Positions 1-9,175 of a stretch of DNA of 64,000 nucleotides are shown here, piece by piece. The notes under the pieces are model-generated. The model was not told the DNA's origin. It made no database searches and worked only from the letters and a program-made list of their open reading frames with translations. The stretch spans positions 1 to 64,000 of the forward strand of contig DAHVLJ010000004.1 in NCBI GenBank assembly GCA_027320425.1, given 5' to 3'. Source of the DNA: Nitrososphaerota archaeon (lineage in GTDB: Archaea > Thermoproteota > Nitrososphaeria > Nitrososphaerales > Gagatemarchaeaceae). The position numbers and the translations under genes are program-made. The stretch's first letter is position 1, and every line of letters starts with the position of its first letter.

Positions 1-1
1 C

Positions 2-193
2 AGCGACGGGGACAACGACGGCGTTCCGGTCAAGCAGATTGCGGATGAGCTGAAATCGTCTCCGGTGCACTTTGACGCGATCGAACTCTCGAACTCCGCG
101 TCTATCGAACTGAGAGAGATAGCCAAGCTGACGCACGGGACTTACACGAGGCCGCAGAGCATGGCGGACTTCCAGAAAGCGATCAGGAAGTAG
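2..193 (+). CDS. C-terminal fragment of a VWA-like protein (partial, truncated by window start)
   Basis: Open frame from window edge to TAG at 191-193: SDGDNDGVPVKQIADELKSSPVHFDAIELSNSASIELREIAKLTHGTYTRPQSMADFQKAIRK; resembles the end of a von Willebrand A domain. Confidence 0.5.
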   Translation, partial: SDGDNDGVPVKQIADELKSSPVHFDAIELSNSASIELREIAKLTHGTYTRPQSMADFQKAIRK

Positions 194-210
194 ATTACTG
201 ATGCTTCCTT

Positions 211-495
211 CTACAGAAGGATGAAGCAGAGCTGTATTGACGCAGCGAGCCCCAGAGTGAGCGCCAACAGCCAAACGCTCTTCAATTTCCGAGCTTCTCG
301 CTCAGTCTCCCTCAGTACAAGCACGTCGGCGAGCCTGATTGGTCCCTTCACGTTCCTCGTCAGGATCCTTCCTTTCTCCTTCCCCTCCAGTATCTTGACT
401 CTTACCTGGGTTATCTCCCCTGCGACGCCGGTCCTCCCGACTATCTGCACGACTTCTGCTGGGGTTAGTGTCTCGGCTTCTTTCTTGCTGCTCAT
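211..495 (-). CDS. rps28e: Ribosomal protein S28e with C-terminal hydrophobic extension
   Basis: [61 protein letters not shown] matches S28e; followed in frame by [23 protein letters not shown]. Confidence 0.9.
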   Translation of the reverse strand: MSSKKEAETLTPAEVVQIVGRTGVAGEITQVRVKILEGKEKGRILTRNVKGPIRLADVLVLRETEREARKLKSVWLLALTLGLAASIQLCFILL

Positions 496-878
496 GCGGA
501 CTTCTTCAGCCTCGAAAGCTCTTGGGTCACCTGCTCCAGGATCTGCGAGCCTTCGCCGGCGTCAAGGACAGCGGCCGCCGCCGTAGACACGTCTATGCCG
601 ATGGCTGGACCGATCTGGTCCTTGGAAGGGACGAAGACATAGGGTATCTTCCGCTCGTCACAGAGGATCGGTAGGTGAGCCACCACTTCTGGAGGGGTCA
701 CGTCTTCAGCGATCACGACGAGCTTGGCCATCCCTCTTTCGATGGCCTTCGTGGATTCGTTGGTCCCCTTGCGGACCTTTCCTGTACGCGACGCCTGCCT
801 GAGAACCTCATAGGCGGCTTCTGAGACTTCCTTAGGTGTCTCATACTTGATGTAGTAAGGCTTCTTGTCTGGGGTCAT
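492..878 (-). CDS. rpl7ae: Ribosomal protein L7Ae
   Basis: [49 protein letters not shown] is the L7Ae signature. Confidence 0.95.
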   Translation of the reverse strand: MTPDKKPYYIKYETPKEVSEAAYEVLRQASRTGKVRKGTNESTKAIERGMAKLVVIAEDVTPPEVVAHLPILCDERKIPYVFVPSKDQIGPAIGIDVSTAAAAVLDAGEGSQILEQVTQELSRLKKSA

Positions 879-951
879 CTGACAAATCTCCCAAGAATCG
901 GGCTCTGGCGTGGCTAATTAAGCGTTGGGTCGAAAGTGGCCGGCCTGGCGT

Positions 952-2667
952 TCATCCCGTCATGATGAAATGCCCGGGCGAGTCATACCTGCAGAAACCG
1001 AACCGCGGGAACTGGACGATGTCGCCGACTTTCAAGGCGGATACCGCCGCTTCCGCGTAACCGTTGACCTCTTTCAAGCTCTGGTCGTTGTACACGTCCC
1101 CCTCCAGGAAGAGCTCACCAGGGACGGTCACCTGGATCTGCTGGTGTTCCTTGGTCACCCACTGGAACTTCCTCGTGTTCGCGAGGAGCTCTTCTCCTGC
1201 GTACTTCCCCTTCGGTCTGGGCCCTGCCGAAGTGACCTGTACGTTGTAGAGGTCCATGAGCCGGAACACCCCTCCTTCCGGAATCCCCTTGAGGTCGCCT
1301 GCTGAGACGAAGAACTCTCCTGCAGTCTCGATGACCCTGCTCCCCATGTCCTTCTGCGGGTGGAACGAGAGGTCCACCTCTTTCTTCGGCGCGTCGTCGA
1401 CCTCGAGGGGGGTCGGGTCAGGGACGAAGAAGAGCCGCTTCGAGACTGGGTCGAGCAACTTCCTGTTCAGGGAGAGGAGGAGGCTCCAGTCGTATTCGTG
1501 CTCTGTCTTGGTGTACCCGACCTGCAGCGTGAACTCTCTTATCGCCTCTGGGACGATCCCCCTCCTTCTGAGGCCGTCTACTGTCGGCATCCGCGGGTCG
1601 TCCCACCCTGACACCACTTTCTTCTCTACGAGGGGCCTCAGGAGCCTCTTTGAGACCGGAGTCCCCTTGAAATTGAACCTGGAGAACTGGATGACCTCCA
1701 GCTTTCTGAATCTGAGAGCGTCACGAAGGAGCTGCTGGAGCTCGTTTCTGAACTCTGAGCTCCTGAGCACATGGGTGATCCCGCACATCTCGTCCTCCAC
1801 GGCGTTTGCGAGGTCATAGGTGGGCCACAGGGTGTAGCGGTCTCCTGTCAGCGGGTGCGGCTGGGAGATTATCCTGAAGAGGTTGGTGTCCCTCAGCGAG
1901 TAGTTAGGGCTCTGCATGTCCCCCTTGAACCTGATGACGTAAGAGCCCTCCTTGTGCTTCTTCGCCAGAAGTTCCTCCCAGACCCTGAGGTTCGCCTCCA
2001 GCGGGGTGTCCCTGTGCTCGCACGGGGTGCCGTCGAACCGCAGCCGCTTGACCTTGGCCTCGTCGCACGAACAGGCATAGGCGTTCCCCTGCTCGATGAG
2101 CTCCTTCCCGCTTCCGTAAATCGCCTCCATGTCGTCCGAGACGTTCTTTTCGTGGTCGCACTTGATGCCGAGCCAGGCTATCCCCCGCCTGAAGCTCTCG
2201 TAGTATCTTTGCTGGACCTTCCTCGGGTTCGTGTCTTCGAAACGGAGCCACAGCTCGCCGTCGTACTGTTCCTTGTACAGGTAGTTGATCGTGAACGCCA
2301 TCGCGTGGCCGACGGTCATGTACCCGGAGGGTTCAGGGGGGAGCCTGAAGCCGGTCTTCCCCGCCACCGCGTTCGGAAGCGGAGGGAGGCCGACCCTGCC
2401 CTGTTTCTGCTTGCTCCCTTCCGCGTCAGGATATCGCTCTGCCAGTAGCTTAGCCTGCTCCGTCGGGGCGAGCGCGTTGACCCGCCGAGCGGCGGCCGCA
2501 GACTCCTTTGACACGAGCCCCGCCTTCGCCTTCAGCTCCGGACGGCTCGCAAGCACCCTACCGACCACCGCTCCGACCTCCGCCTTTCCATCGTGCTTGA
2601 CCGCGTTCCGCAGGGCGGCTTCCTCTATGACCGCGAGATCCGCCTCGTCCAGGGAGTCGGCTACCAT
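952..2667 (-). CDS. gltX: Glutamyl-tRNA synthetase (archaeal type)
   Basis: RLPPEPSGYMTVGHAMAFTINYLY (HIGH-like) and GTPVSKRLLRPLV (KMSKS-like) motifs. Confidence 0.93.
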   Translation of the reverse strand: MVADSLDEADLAVIEEAALRNAVKHDGKAEVGAVVGRVLASRPELKAKAGLVSKESAAAARRVNALAPTEQAKLLAERYPDAEGSKQKQGRVGLPPLPNAVAGKTGFRLPPEPSGYMTVGHAMAFTINYLYKEQYDGELWLRFEDTNPRKVQQRYYESFRRGIAWLGIKCDHEKNVSDDMEAIYGSGKELIEQGNAYACSCDEAKVKRLRFDGTPCEHRDTPLEANLRVWEELLAKKHKEGSYVIRFKGDMQSPNYSLRDTNLFRIISQPHPLTGDRYTLWPTYDLANAVEDEMCGITHVLRSSEFRNELQQLLRDALRFRKLEVIQFSRFNFKGTPVSKRLLRPLVEKKVVSGWDDPRMPTVDGLRRRGIVPEAIREFTLQVGYTKTEHEYDWSLLLSLNRKLLDPVSKRLFFVPDPTPLEVDDAPKKEVDLSFHPQKDMGSRVIETAGEFFVSAGDLKGIPEGGVFRLMDLYNVQVTSAGPRPKGKYAGEELLANTRKFQWVTKEHQQIQVTVPGELFLEGDVYNDQSLKEVNGYAEAAVSALKVGDIVQFPRFGFCRYDSPGHFIMTG

Positions 2668-3701
2668 TCTCTCTCGACTGCGAACTTTGCGAAGGCTGCG
2701 AGGTCGGCCCGCGACTCCGCGTCCCCTCGGAACCTGATCTTCTTCAGAGTGACCAGCGCCTCCTTCAGGAGCTCTGCCGCGCGCTTCCTGGCGTAGCCGA
2801 TGGTGTCGTATTGGTCCATCATCGAGAGGACGAAGGAGACGTCAGCCTCCGTCTTCTTTGGCCTGTCCTTGTTCATTATCGCTATCACCCGGTCCTTCTC
2901 GCTCTGGCTAGCCACTTCCAATAGCCTGAGGAGCATCAGGGTCCTCTTGCCCTCGAGGAGGTCGTCGGACTTCGCCTTGCCGTACTTCTTCTGGTCTCCG
3001 ACGAGGTTCAGGGAGTCGTCCTGGATCTGAAAGGCGACCCCGAGGCCGACGCCGAACTCTTTCAGGGCGTCAAGGACTCCTGGTCTCGCACCTGCGACGA
3101 TGGCCCCGAGCCTGCAGGGGCTGGCCACCGTGTACCAGGAGGTCTTGCGGGTGCACATCTCGTAGTAGTCCTTCTCCGTGAGGTCCCACCTCTTGTGGGT
3201 CACCCACCCCAGTTCCATGTGCTGCCCTTCGGTCGTCTCGTTCACCATTTTCGAGAACTCTTGGAGGACCGCAAAGGTCTTCGGCATCCCCAGCCTCCTC
3301 CTGTTCTGCAGGAGCGCCTCCCAGGTGCGCGCGTGGAGCGCGTCCCCGGCGTTGAGCGCGAGCCCCTCTCCGTATGCCCTGTGCAGGGCGGGGAACCCCC
3401 TCCTCAGCTCTGACCCGTCCTCAATGTCGTCGTGGATCAGAATCCAGTTCTGGAAGAGTTCGATGCACGCCGCGGTGAGAATCGCGTCGTCCTCCTTCCC
3501 CCCTGCAGCCTTGCACGCAGAGACGCAGAGGAACGGGCGCATCCCCTTGGCCGGGCGTCCCGGATAGTCCCTCATCATCTTGTATAGAAGGTCGACCTCT
3601 TTGACGGGGCTGGCTTTGGGAAGGAGCTCGTCGAGTATCACCCTGTCTACCCGCTCTTTCACCCGCTTCATCTCGTCCTGGAGCGCGGACATGGCCGTCA
3701 T
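2661..3701 (-). CDS. idsA: Polyprenyl (geranylgeranyl) diphosphate synthase
   Basis: GMRPF, LIHDDIEDGSELRRG and QIQDDSLNLVGD aspartate-rich motifs. Confidence 0.93.
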   Translation of the reverse strand: MTAMSALQDEMKRVKERVDRVILDELLPKASPVKEVDLLYKMMRDYPGRPAKGMRPFLCVSACKAAGGKEDDAILTAACIELFQNWILIHDDIEDGSELRRGFPALHRAYGEGLALNAGDALHARTWEALLQNRRRLGMPKTFAVLQEFSKMVNETTEGQHMELGWVTHKRWDLTEKDYYEMCTRKTSWYTVASPCRLGAIVAGARPGVLDALKEFGVGLGVAFQIQDDSLNLVGDQKKYGKAKSDDLLEGKRTLMLLRLLEVASQSEKDRVIAIMNKDRPKKTEADVSFVLSMMDQYDTIGYARKRAAELLKEALVTLKKIRFRGDAESRADLAAFAKFAVEREW

Positions 3702-3710
3702 CCACCGTGC

Positions 3711-4448
3711 CTAGGTACGGACCACAGTCCCGTAGAAGTCAAGGCCCTTCAGAGCCTTCGAGAACTCGTTCCTGCGGTACCCTGAGACGAAGCACACCTT
3801 CGTCCCACCGGCAGCGATCTTGGCCGCGGCGTCGAGCTTCAGCTTCATCCCCCCTGTGGCGTCGTCCCCGCTCTGGACCTTCATCCTCTTGATCTTTGAG
3901 GGGGTGAGCTCAGGGATGATCACCCTGCTGTTCTCTTCGTAGACCCCGTCCACGTCGAGGGCGAACACGCACCTCTCCGGCTCCATCACCTTTGCCAGCT
4001 CCTGGACGATCACGTCGCCGGAGATCACCTTGAACCCTCCTGGGGTGAGGCTTACGTCGCCGAAGGTGACAGGGGTGAGCCCCTCCTTGAGGAGCCCCCT
4101 CAGCCAGGTCGAGAGCGGGGCCGCCCCGGCCTTGCTGACGGCGTCGTATGGGGAGAACGGGTATGGGTTCAGTTTGAATTCGAGCATCGTCTTGCAGACG
4201 AGCCTGTTCAGCTCATACATGGCGCCCCTGGTCTGTGCCACGCCGTTCGCCGGAGCTTCGCCGGCGTCGGTGCCTATGCCGTGCTGCTTGGCGACCACAT
4301 GCCCGAAGGAGCCTCCACCGTGGACCACTACGACCTTCTGGTCCGACGATGCGATCTCCTCAGAGAGCGCGGAAACGACGTCGGGGCGGTATGAAAACGG
4401 CTTCGACTTGTCGGTTATGACCGAGCCGCCGAGCTTCGCGACTATCGT
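3711..4448 (-). CDS. ipk: Isopentenyl phosphate kinase; start codon non-canonical (ACG at 4448 or CTG at 4457)
   Basis: Full frame reads (T)IVAKLGGSVITDKSKPFSYRPDVVSALSEEIASSDQKVVVVHGGGSFGHVVAKQHGI..., the IPK N-terminus. The first ATG/GTG/TTG in frame is an internal GTG at 4328. Confidence 0.85.
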   Translation of the reverse strand, partial: TIVAKLGGSVITDKSKPFSYRPDVVSALSEEIASSDQKVVVVHGGGSFGHVVAKQHGIGTDAGEAPANGVAQTRGAMYELNRLVCKTMLEFKLNPYPFSPYDAVSKAGAAPLSTWLRGLLKEGLTPVTFGDVSLTPGGFKVISGDVIVQELAKVMEPERCVFALDVDGVYEENSRVIIPELTPSKIKRMKVQSGDDATGGMKLKLDAAAKIAAGGTKVCFVSGYRRNEFSKALKGLDFYGTVVRT

Positions 4449-5368
4449 TCTAGCCAGCTCTTTACTCCCTCCGTTGGCAGATCCGCTGTGAACGTCTCAT
4501 ATCCTCGCGCCGAAAGCCCCGAAACAATGCTTTTTTCCTTTGCCTTAGGCGCCACCCCGACCACGCTCCCTCCTCCGCCGCCCCCCGTGAGCTTGGCCCC
4601 GTAGCACCCGAGCGAGACCATGAGGTCGACCATCGAGTCCAAAGCGTCGTTTGACACCCCCACGGAGTCCAGCGCCGCCTGGTCGATCGCGAGGAGCCCC
4701 CCCAGCCCCTCCAGGTCCCCCCGCACCAGCATCTCGCTTGCCGAGAGACTGAGCCTGCTTATCGACTCGGTCAGCCTTCCGAACATCCATGGATGCTCTT
4801 CTCGGGTCTGCGAGACCCTCCCAATCTGACCCCGTGTGCTTCTGTTGACCCCCGAAAAGGAGACGATGACGCTGCGCCGCCCGCGGAGGCGGACTTTCCT
4901 CGGCCTGGAACCGGGCCTGAACAGCACGACCCCTCCGATGGCGCAGATGGTGGGGTCTATGCCTGAGGGCTTGCCGTGCACCTCCCTTTCCCCTGTCATT
5001 GAGAACTCGATGACCTCGTCGAGCCCCAGCCTGATGGAGTGGAACTTCGCGAACGCCGACGCCAGCGCGACCATCGTCGACGCGGAGGACCCTAGACCGG
5101 CCCCTTCCGGCACCTCCGATCTGACCTTGACCCTGACAGAAGTGCTGACAGAGTACTCTCTTCCAATCGCATCTATGACCCGGCCGAGAGGCGCGAGGTC
5201 GAGAGAGCGCCCGGGGAGCCTGTCGGAGATTACGGCGTAGGCGGACGCCCCAGAGACCTCCACGCGCACCTTTCGGGGGAGGGCCGCCGCGAGCGCCCAG
5301 GCTCCGTGGACGACGAAGTGCTCCCCTGTGACTATGACCTTGGACGGAGCCTCTGCGACCGCTCTCAT
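4442..5368 (-). CDS. mvk: Mevalonate kinase
   Basis: GHMP kinase: VPEGAGLGSSASTMVALASAF, KLTGGGGGGSVVG. Confidence 0.92.
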   Translation of the reverse strand: MRAVAEAPSKVIVTGEHFVVHGAWALAAALPRKVRVEVSGASAYAVISDRLPGRSLDLAPLGRVIDAIGREYSVSTSVRVKVRSEVPEGAGLGSSASTMVALASAFAKFHSIRLGLDEVIEFSMTGEREVHGKPSGIDPTICAIGGVVLFRPGSRPRKVRLRGRRSVIVSFSGVNRSTRGQIGRVSQTREEHPWMFGRLTESISRLSLSASEMLVRGDLEGLGGLLAIDQAALDSVGVSNDALDSMVDLMVSLGCYGAKLTGGGGGGSVVGVAPKAKEKSIVSGLSARGYETFTADLPTEGVKSWLER

Positions 5369-5369
5369 G

Positions 5370-6212
5370 CTATACGAAACGCAGGGCGCTATAGCCTACG
5401 ACTTGAAGGTTGTCTCCGGTAGTCTCCCCGCTTGTGGCGTACCTGAGCAGCTCTGGTTTCTCCAGCCCAAGCGCCCTGGCAGCCTGCAGCACCGTCGAAA
5501 TCGCCCCGTAACCGCATGCGGTCACCTCTAGCCTTTCGAGGGTCGAGTAGAATCCCTTGACGTCCATCTTGAGGACCTGCTGCAAAAGTGCGGTGTCCTT
5601 CTCCTTGGCCGCTGACGCGGTTTCATAGTGAGTGAGGTCAGACGAAGCTATCAGGACCGCCCTCCTTCCCTTCACCGTTCCGGTGAGGGCGCGCGCCAGC
5701 GCAGACGTGGTCTCCTCATCCTGGAAGGCCAGCGACACTGGGAGGAAGGGCACTTTGGAGCCGTAGATCTTCTGAAGGAATGGAAGCTGCACCTCAAGCG
5801 AATGTTCCAGCCTGTGAGCGCCAGGATCGATTGAGACGATGTCGCTGAGCTCCGTGAGCATCCTGGACGCCCTCTGGTCCACGCGCATCCGTCCCAGGGG
5901 GGTCTCCCACTCCCCTTCGCTGAAGGTCGAAACGCCGCTTCCGATGCCATAGTGGTTTGGCGCCACGACCACGATGAGGTCCGGGTTTCGCATCGAAGAG
6001 ACATGGAGGTAGGAGTGAGCCGCCACCGGCCCCGAATAGATGTAGCCGGCGTGCGGACATACGACGGCGACATAGTCGGCGCTGGTCTCCTTCGCGGGAG
6101 GTTCAGCCCCCGGACCGAGAGGGTGGAGATAACAGCCGTCTATGAGCTCAGACAGCTCCTCGGGGTCTGAAGGATAGAACTGCCCTGCTACCGCGGCCTT
6201 CCTGACGGACAT
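5370..6212 (-). CDS. MEMO1 family protein (AmmeMemoRadiSam protein B)
   Basis: RKAAVAGQFYPSDPEEL, CPHAGYIYSGPVAAHSY, ASSDLTHYE. Confidence 0.92.
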   Translation of the reverse strand: MSVRKAAVAGQFYPSDPEELSELIDGCYLHPLGPGAEPPAKETSADYVAVVCPHAGYIYSGPVAAHSYLHVSSMRNPDLIVVVAPNHYGIGSGVSTFSEGEWETPLGRMRVDQRASRMLTELSDIVSIDPGAHRLEHSLEVQLPFLQKIYGSKVPFLPVSLAFQDEETTSALARALTGTVKGRRAVLIASSDLTHYETASAAKEKDTALLQQVLKMDVKGFYSTLERLEVTACGYGAISTVLQAARALGLEKPELLRYATSGETTGDNLQVVGYSALRFV

Positions 6213-6221
6213 CCTGGGGCG

Positions 6222-6914
6222 CTATTCGCGCCTTTCAGATATGCGTTCCTCGAAGCCTTCGGTCTTCGGCTCTTCCTCGGCTTTGGTCTCGAAGTCTTCG
6301 ATGCTCGCGTTCAGCGGCTGATCTTCAGCCAGCTGGCCCCCGTGGACCAGAGTGGCCCTTGCGAGGAGCCAGAATATCGCGGCTATGGCCTTGCGTCCCC
6401 TGTTGTTTCCTGGGATCACCAGGTCGATGTCGTCCGTCACGTTGTCCGTGTCACAGACCGCTATCACCGGCACCCCCAGCTTCCCCGCCTCAACCATCGC
6501 CTGCATGTCTGACATGGGGTCCGCCACCACCACGAGCTCCGCGTCGAGATGGCCCGGGTAGAGAGGATTGGTGAACGTCCCGGGCATGAACCGCCCGATC
6601 CTCTTCATCGCGCCGGTTATCTCGCAGAACTTCTCCACCGCTTTTGAGCCGTGCTCCCTGCTGGTGTAGACCACGGTGTTCTTCGCCCCTGTCGAGGCGA
6701 TGAACTTCCCGGCGACGTCTATCCTCTGCAGCGTCTTCAGATAGTCGATCATGTGCAACCCGTCGGGCCTCGGCCGGGCGGTGAACTGCTCCATCGTCTT
6801 CGTCCTCACAGGCGTCCCGATGCGTATCCCAGTGGCCAGGAGAGCCTTCTCCGAGAAGCCTGGCGCGACCAGTTTGTCGGCGGAGCCTGCCTCGTCATCG
6901 TCGAACTCTGACAT
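6222..6914 (-). CDS. rps2: Ribosomal protein S2
   Basis: RIGTPVRTKTMEQFTARPRPDGLHMIDYLKTLQRI ... MPGTFTNPLYPGHLDAELVVVADPMSDMQAMVEA. Confidence 0.95.
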   Translation of the reverse strand: MSEFDDDEAGSADKLVAPGFSEKALLATGIRIGTPVRTKTMEQFTARPRPDGLHMIDYLKTLQRIDVAGKFIASTGAKNTVVYTSREHGSKAVEKFCEITGAMKRIGRFMPGTFTNPLYPGHLDAELVVVADPMSDMQAMVEAGKLGVPVIAVCDTDNVTDDIDLVIPGNNRGRKAIAAIFWLLARATLVHGGQLAEDQPLNASIEDFETKAEEEPKTEGFEERISERRE

Positions 6915-6929
6915 GTCGCTTACCTTCGA

Positions 6930-7139
6930 CTACGGCTCTGCCTTCCTGCTGTAGAAGGGCAGAACCTGGTCGATGACATCCACGGAAGAGATCAGCATCC
7001 TACGGCAACAGTACCGCTTGAGACCAAGGTCGTCGAGAACCTTCCCCGGGTCCTCTCCCCCCTTCACCCTGGACTGGAACGGGGCGAACTTGTCCCCGAT
7101 CAGGTTGCCGCACGTAAAACACCGTATTGGTATCATCAT
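6930..7139 (-). CDS. rpoN: RNA polymerase subunit N
   Basis: [18 protein letters not shown] ... [25 protein letters not shown]. Confidence 0.95.
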   Translation of the reverse strand: MMIPIRCFTCGNLIGDKFAPFQSRVKGGEDPGKVLDDLGLKRYCCRRMLISSVDVIDQVLPFYSRKAEP

Positions 7140-7145
7140 GGCAAT

Positions 7146-7577
7146 CTACCTGTATGACTTCTGCCTCTTTCTGCGGGCGCCTGGACCTCCGAATTTCTTG
7201 GGCTCAGCTTGTCGCGGGTCGCCCGATAGCAGGTATTTATTGTATGCATTGAGCTTCTCCCTTACTTCGCCCCCTCTCACCTGGTCTACGTAAGCGCGCG
7301 CTATCGCCATGGCCGCGGCGTCGGCTTGCCCCATGAACCCCCCGCCACCCACTCTGACGTCGAGGTCATACTTCTCGCGCAGCTCACCCACCACCTGCAC
7401 CGGCCCCAGCAGGTGCAGCCTCGCCGGCTCTGGTTCCCACAGCTCGACCGGCGTCCCGTTGACTCTGATCCTTCCCGCTCCAGCGGTTATCGCGGCTGTC
7501 GCCCTCGCGGTCTTCCTTGCCCCCGAGTAGAGCTTCGGCGGCTTCTTCGCCTGGACCTTGGTCGTCTGGCTAGGCAT
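7146..7577 (-). CDS. rps9: Ribosomal protein S9
   Basis: SGARKTARATAAITAGAGRIRVNGTPVE ... KKFGGPGARRKRQKSYR. Confidence 0.95.
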   Translation of the reverse strand: MPSQTTKVQAKKPPKLYSGARKTARATAAITAGAGRIRVNGTPVELWEPEPARLHLLGPVQVVGELREKYDLDVRVGGGGFMGQADAAAMAIARAYVDQVRGGEVREKLNAYNKYLLSGDPRQAEPKKFGGPGARRKRQKSYR

Positions 7578-7579
7578 GG

Positions 7580-8020
7580 CTAGTCATTCCACCCGAGGCT
7601 CTTCGAGAGGTCTCCCATGGTTACGTATACCGGGATGGGTCGCGTCGCTGCCGCGTCGTCGAACTTCGAGAGCTTCGACCCTTCTATCCCCGCTGGGACC
7701 CCGATGTAGACTCTGAGCCTCTTCATCGCAGATGCGCCCTTCGGCTTCTTCCTAGGGACCATGCCTCTGACCATCCTTCTGAGGATGTTGTCTGGCCTCC
7801 TAGGATGTATGGGGCCGTAGATCGGATTTACCTTGCTGCCCAGCTCTAGCCTCTCCTTCCACTGGTTGACGACAGACGTCCTCGACCCAGATATCAGCGC
7901 CTTCTCCGCGTTGACCACTATGACCCTCTTTCCGGTCAGGAGGAGCTTCGCGACGTTGGACGACAGCCTCCCCGCGATCTGATTGGACGCGTCGACATAG
8001 ACGGTCTCGCTACTTGACAA
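7580..8020 (-). CDS. rpl13: Ribosomal protein L13
   Basis: YVDASNQIAGRLSSNVAKLLLTGKRVIVVNAEKALISG ... RRPDNILRRMVRGMVPRKKPKG. Confidence 0.95.
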   Translation of the reverse strand: MSSSETVYVDASNQIAGRLSSNVAKLLLTGKRVIVVNAEKALISGSRTSVVNQWKERLELGSKVNPIYGPIHPRRPDNILRRMVRGMVPRKKPKGASAMKRLRVYIGVPAGIEGSKLSKFDDAAATRPIPVYVTMGDLSKSLGWND

Positions 8021-8363
8021 GCTGGACTCCGCTTCCCTTCGGATACTTCTTCAGGAACTCTTGGACCGTCAGGGCCGAGCCGCCTGCAGACTGGAGCTTC
8101 GACTTCGCCGACTCTGAGAACGAGAATGCGCCTATCACGAGCTTCTTGTCGACGACCCCCGTCCCGAGCACCTTGCCAGGGACGAACAGGGGGTGCCCTT
8201 CCTGGGCTATCCTCGATATCCTTCCAAGATTCACTTCCACCCTGTTCTTCGTGTCAGCCGAAAGCATCCTCGAGGCTTCGTCCCAGATCGGAGCCTTCTC
8301 TTTCTTCGCGGTCCTCTCCAGCATCACCGCGGCGCTTCTCAGGACTGGGTTCGATGCGGTCAT
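8010..8363 (-). CDS. rpl18e: Ribosomal protein L18e
   Basis: MTASNPVLRSAAVMLERTAKKEKAPIWDEASRML ... ; ATG at 8363 overlaps the rpoD stop by 4 nt. Confidence 0.93.
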   Translation of the reverse strand: MTASNPVLRSAAVMLERTAKKEKAPIWDEASRMLSADTKNRVEVNLGRISRIAQEGHPLFVPGKVLGTGVVDKKLVIGAFSFSESAKSKLQSAGGSALTVQEFLKKYPKGSGVQLVK

Positions 8364-9004
8364 GAAGAGCCGCCCACAGCTACCTGGATGTCCTTGAGCT
8401 TCTTCTCGAGGAGCTCTATCGCCTTTAGCACGATCTGCTTCGCAGGGAGCCCGCCCGCAGACTCGACTGTAAGCACGAAAACGCCCTCCTTCTTCCCATC
8501 GGTCAAGGTAGCGACGGTGCACGGCTGCCACTTCGCATGCTCCTTCCCCCGCCCAAGACGGGCGTAAGCTTCGAGCTTCACAGACTGGCCGGCCGCCAGT
8601 TTGACCAGAGGTATCGTCTCGCTGACCGGTCTGACCTCTCTGTCCTCGGAGACCAGGTCCCCCGAGGTGACGGTAGAAACCTTGTCCTTCCCCTTCGCAT
8701 CCAGCACAAAGAGGACGCGGCACTTGTGACAGCCGAGGGGGTTCCCGCAGTCGCACTCCTCGGGGAGGTTGTATCTTTCCAGATCGGTCTTGATCGGGAC
8801 CATGCCGAGTCTGTGCGCCAGGATCTCGTCGTACAGGACAGAAGAGTTCTCGAGTATCACGACGTCGTCGATCGCCATGGAGGGGACCTCCGAAATGCAG
8901 AACCTGCGCACGGCGTTGGCGTACGACCTGTCGATCCCTTCGAGCTGGAGCGAGACGGTATTGCCGCTTTCTTGCAGCGCCTTTACCTCAACCAATGACT
9001 CCAC
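8360..9004 (-). CDS. rpoD: RNA polymerase subunit D
   Basis: YANAVRRFCISEVPSMAIDDVVILENSSVLYDEILAHRLGMVPIKTD. Confidence 0.95.
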   Translation of the reverse strand: MESLVEVKALQESGNTVSLQLEGIDRSYANAVRRFCISEVPSMAIDDVVILENSSVLYDEILAHRLGMVPIKTDLERYNLPEECDCGNPLGCHKCRVLFVLDAKGKDKVSTVTSGDLVSEDREVRPVSETIPLVKLAAGQSVKLEAYARLGRGKEHAKWQPCTVATLTDGKKEGVFVLTVESAGGLPAKQIVLKAIELLEKKLKDIQVAVGGSS

Positions 9005-9140
9005 CGACTCGTGCGAAACTTGCTCTCATGAGACGTCGCGTTTTGAGGTCGGCTTTTCTTTCGGGTTAAAAGGTTTTGTTGGTGAAACCAGAGTTTGTAG
9101 CGGATGTCAGGGGCGGTTTTTTTACATGAGAGCGTTCAAG

Positions 9141-9150
9141 ACTTATATCC
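9141..9150 (+). promoter_or_regulatory. TATA-like promoter of the S13-S4-S11 operon
   Basis: acttatatcc about 26 nt upstream of the S13 ATG (9176); archaeal TATA consensus. By eye only. Confidence 0.5.
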
Positions 9151-9175
9151 GAAGGGCCGTGGGCAGGCCCAGAAC

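Noticed and set aside
8364-8756. N-terminal extension of the 248-aa ORF 8010-8756
   Set aside because: Residues before MTASNPVLRSAA lie inside rpoD in another frame; L18e starts at ATG 8363 with a 4-nt overlap.
9005-9175. Possible structured RNA in the rpoD/rps13 intergenic region
   Set aside because: Only T-rich promoter-like sequence and weak short repeats; explained well enough as a divergent promoter region.
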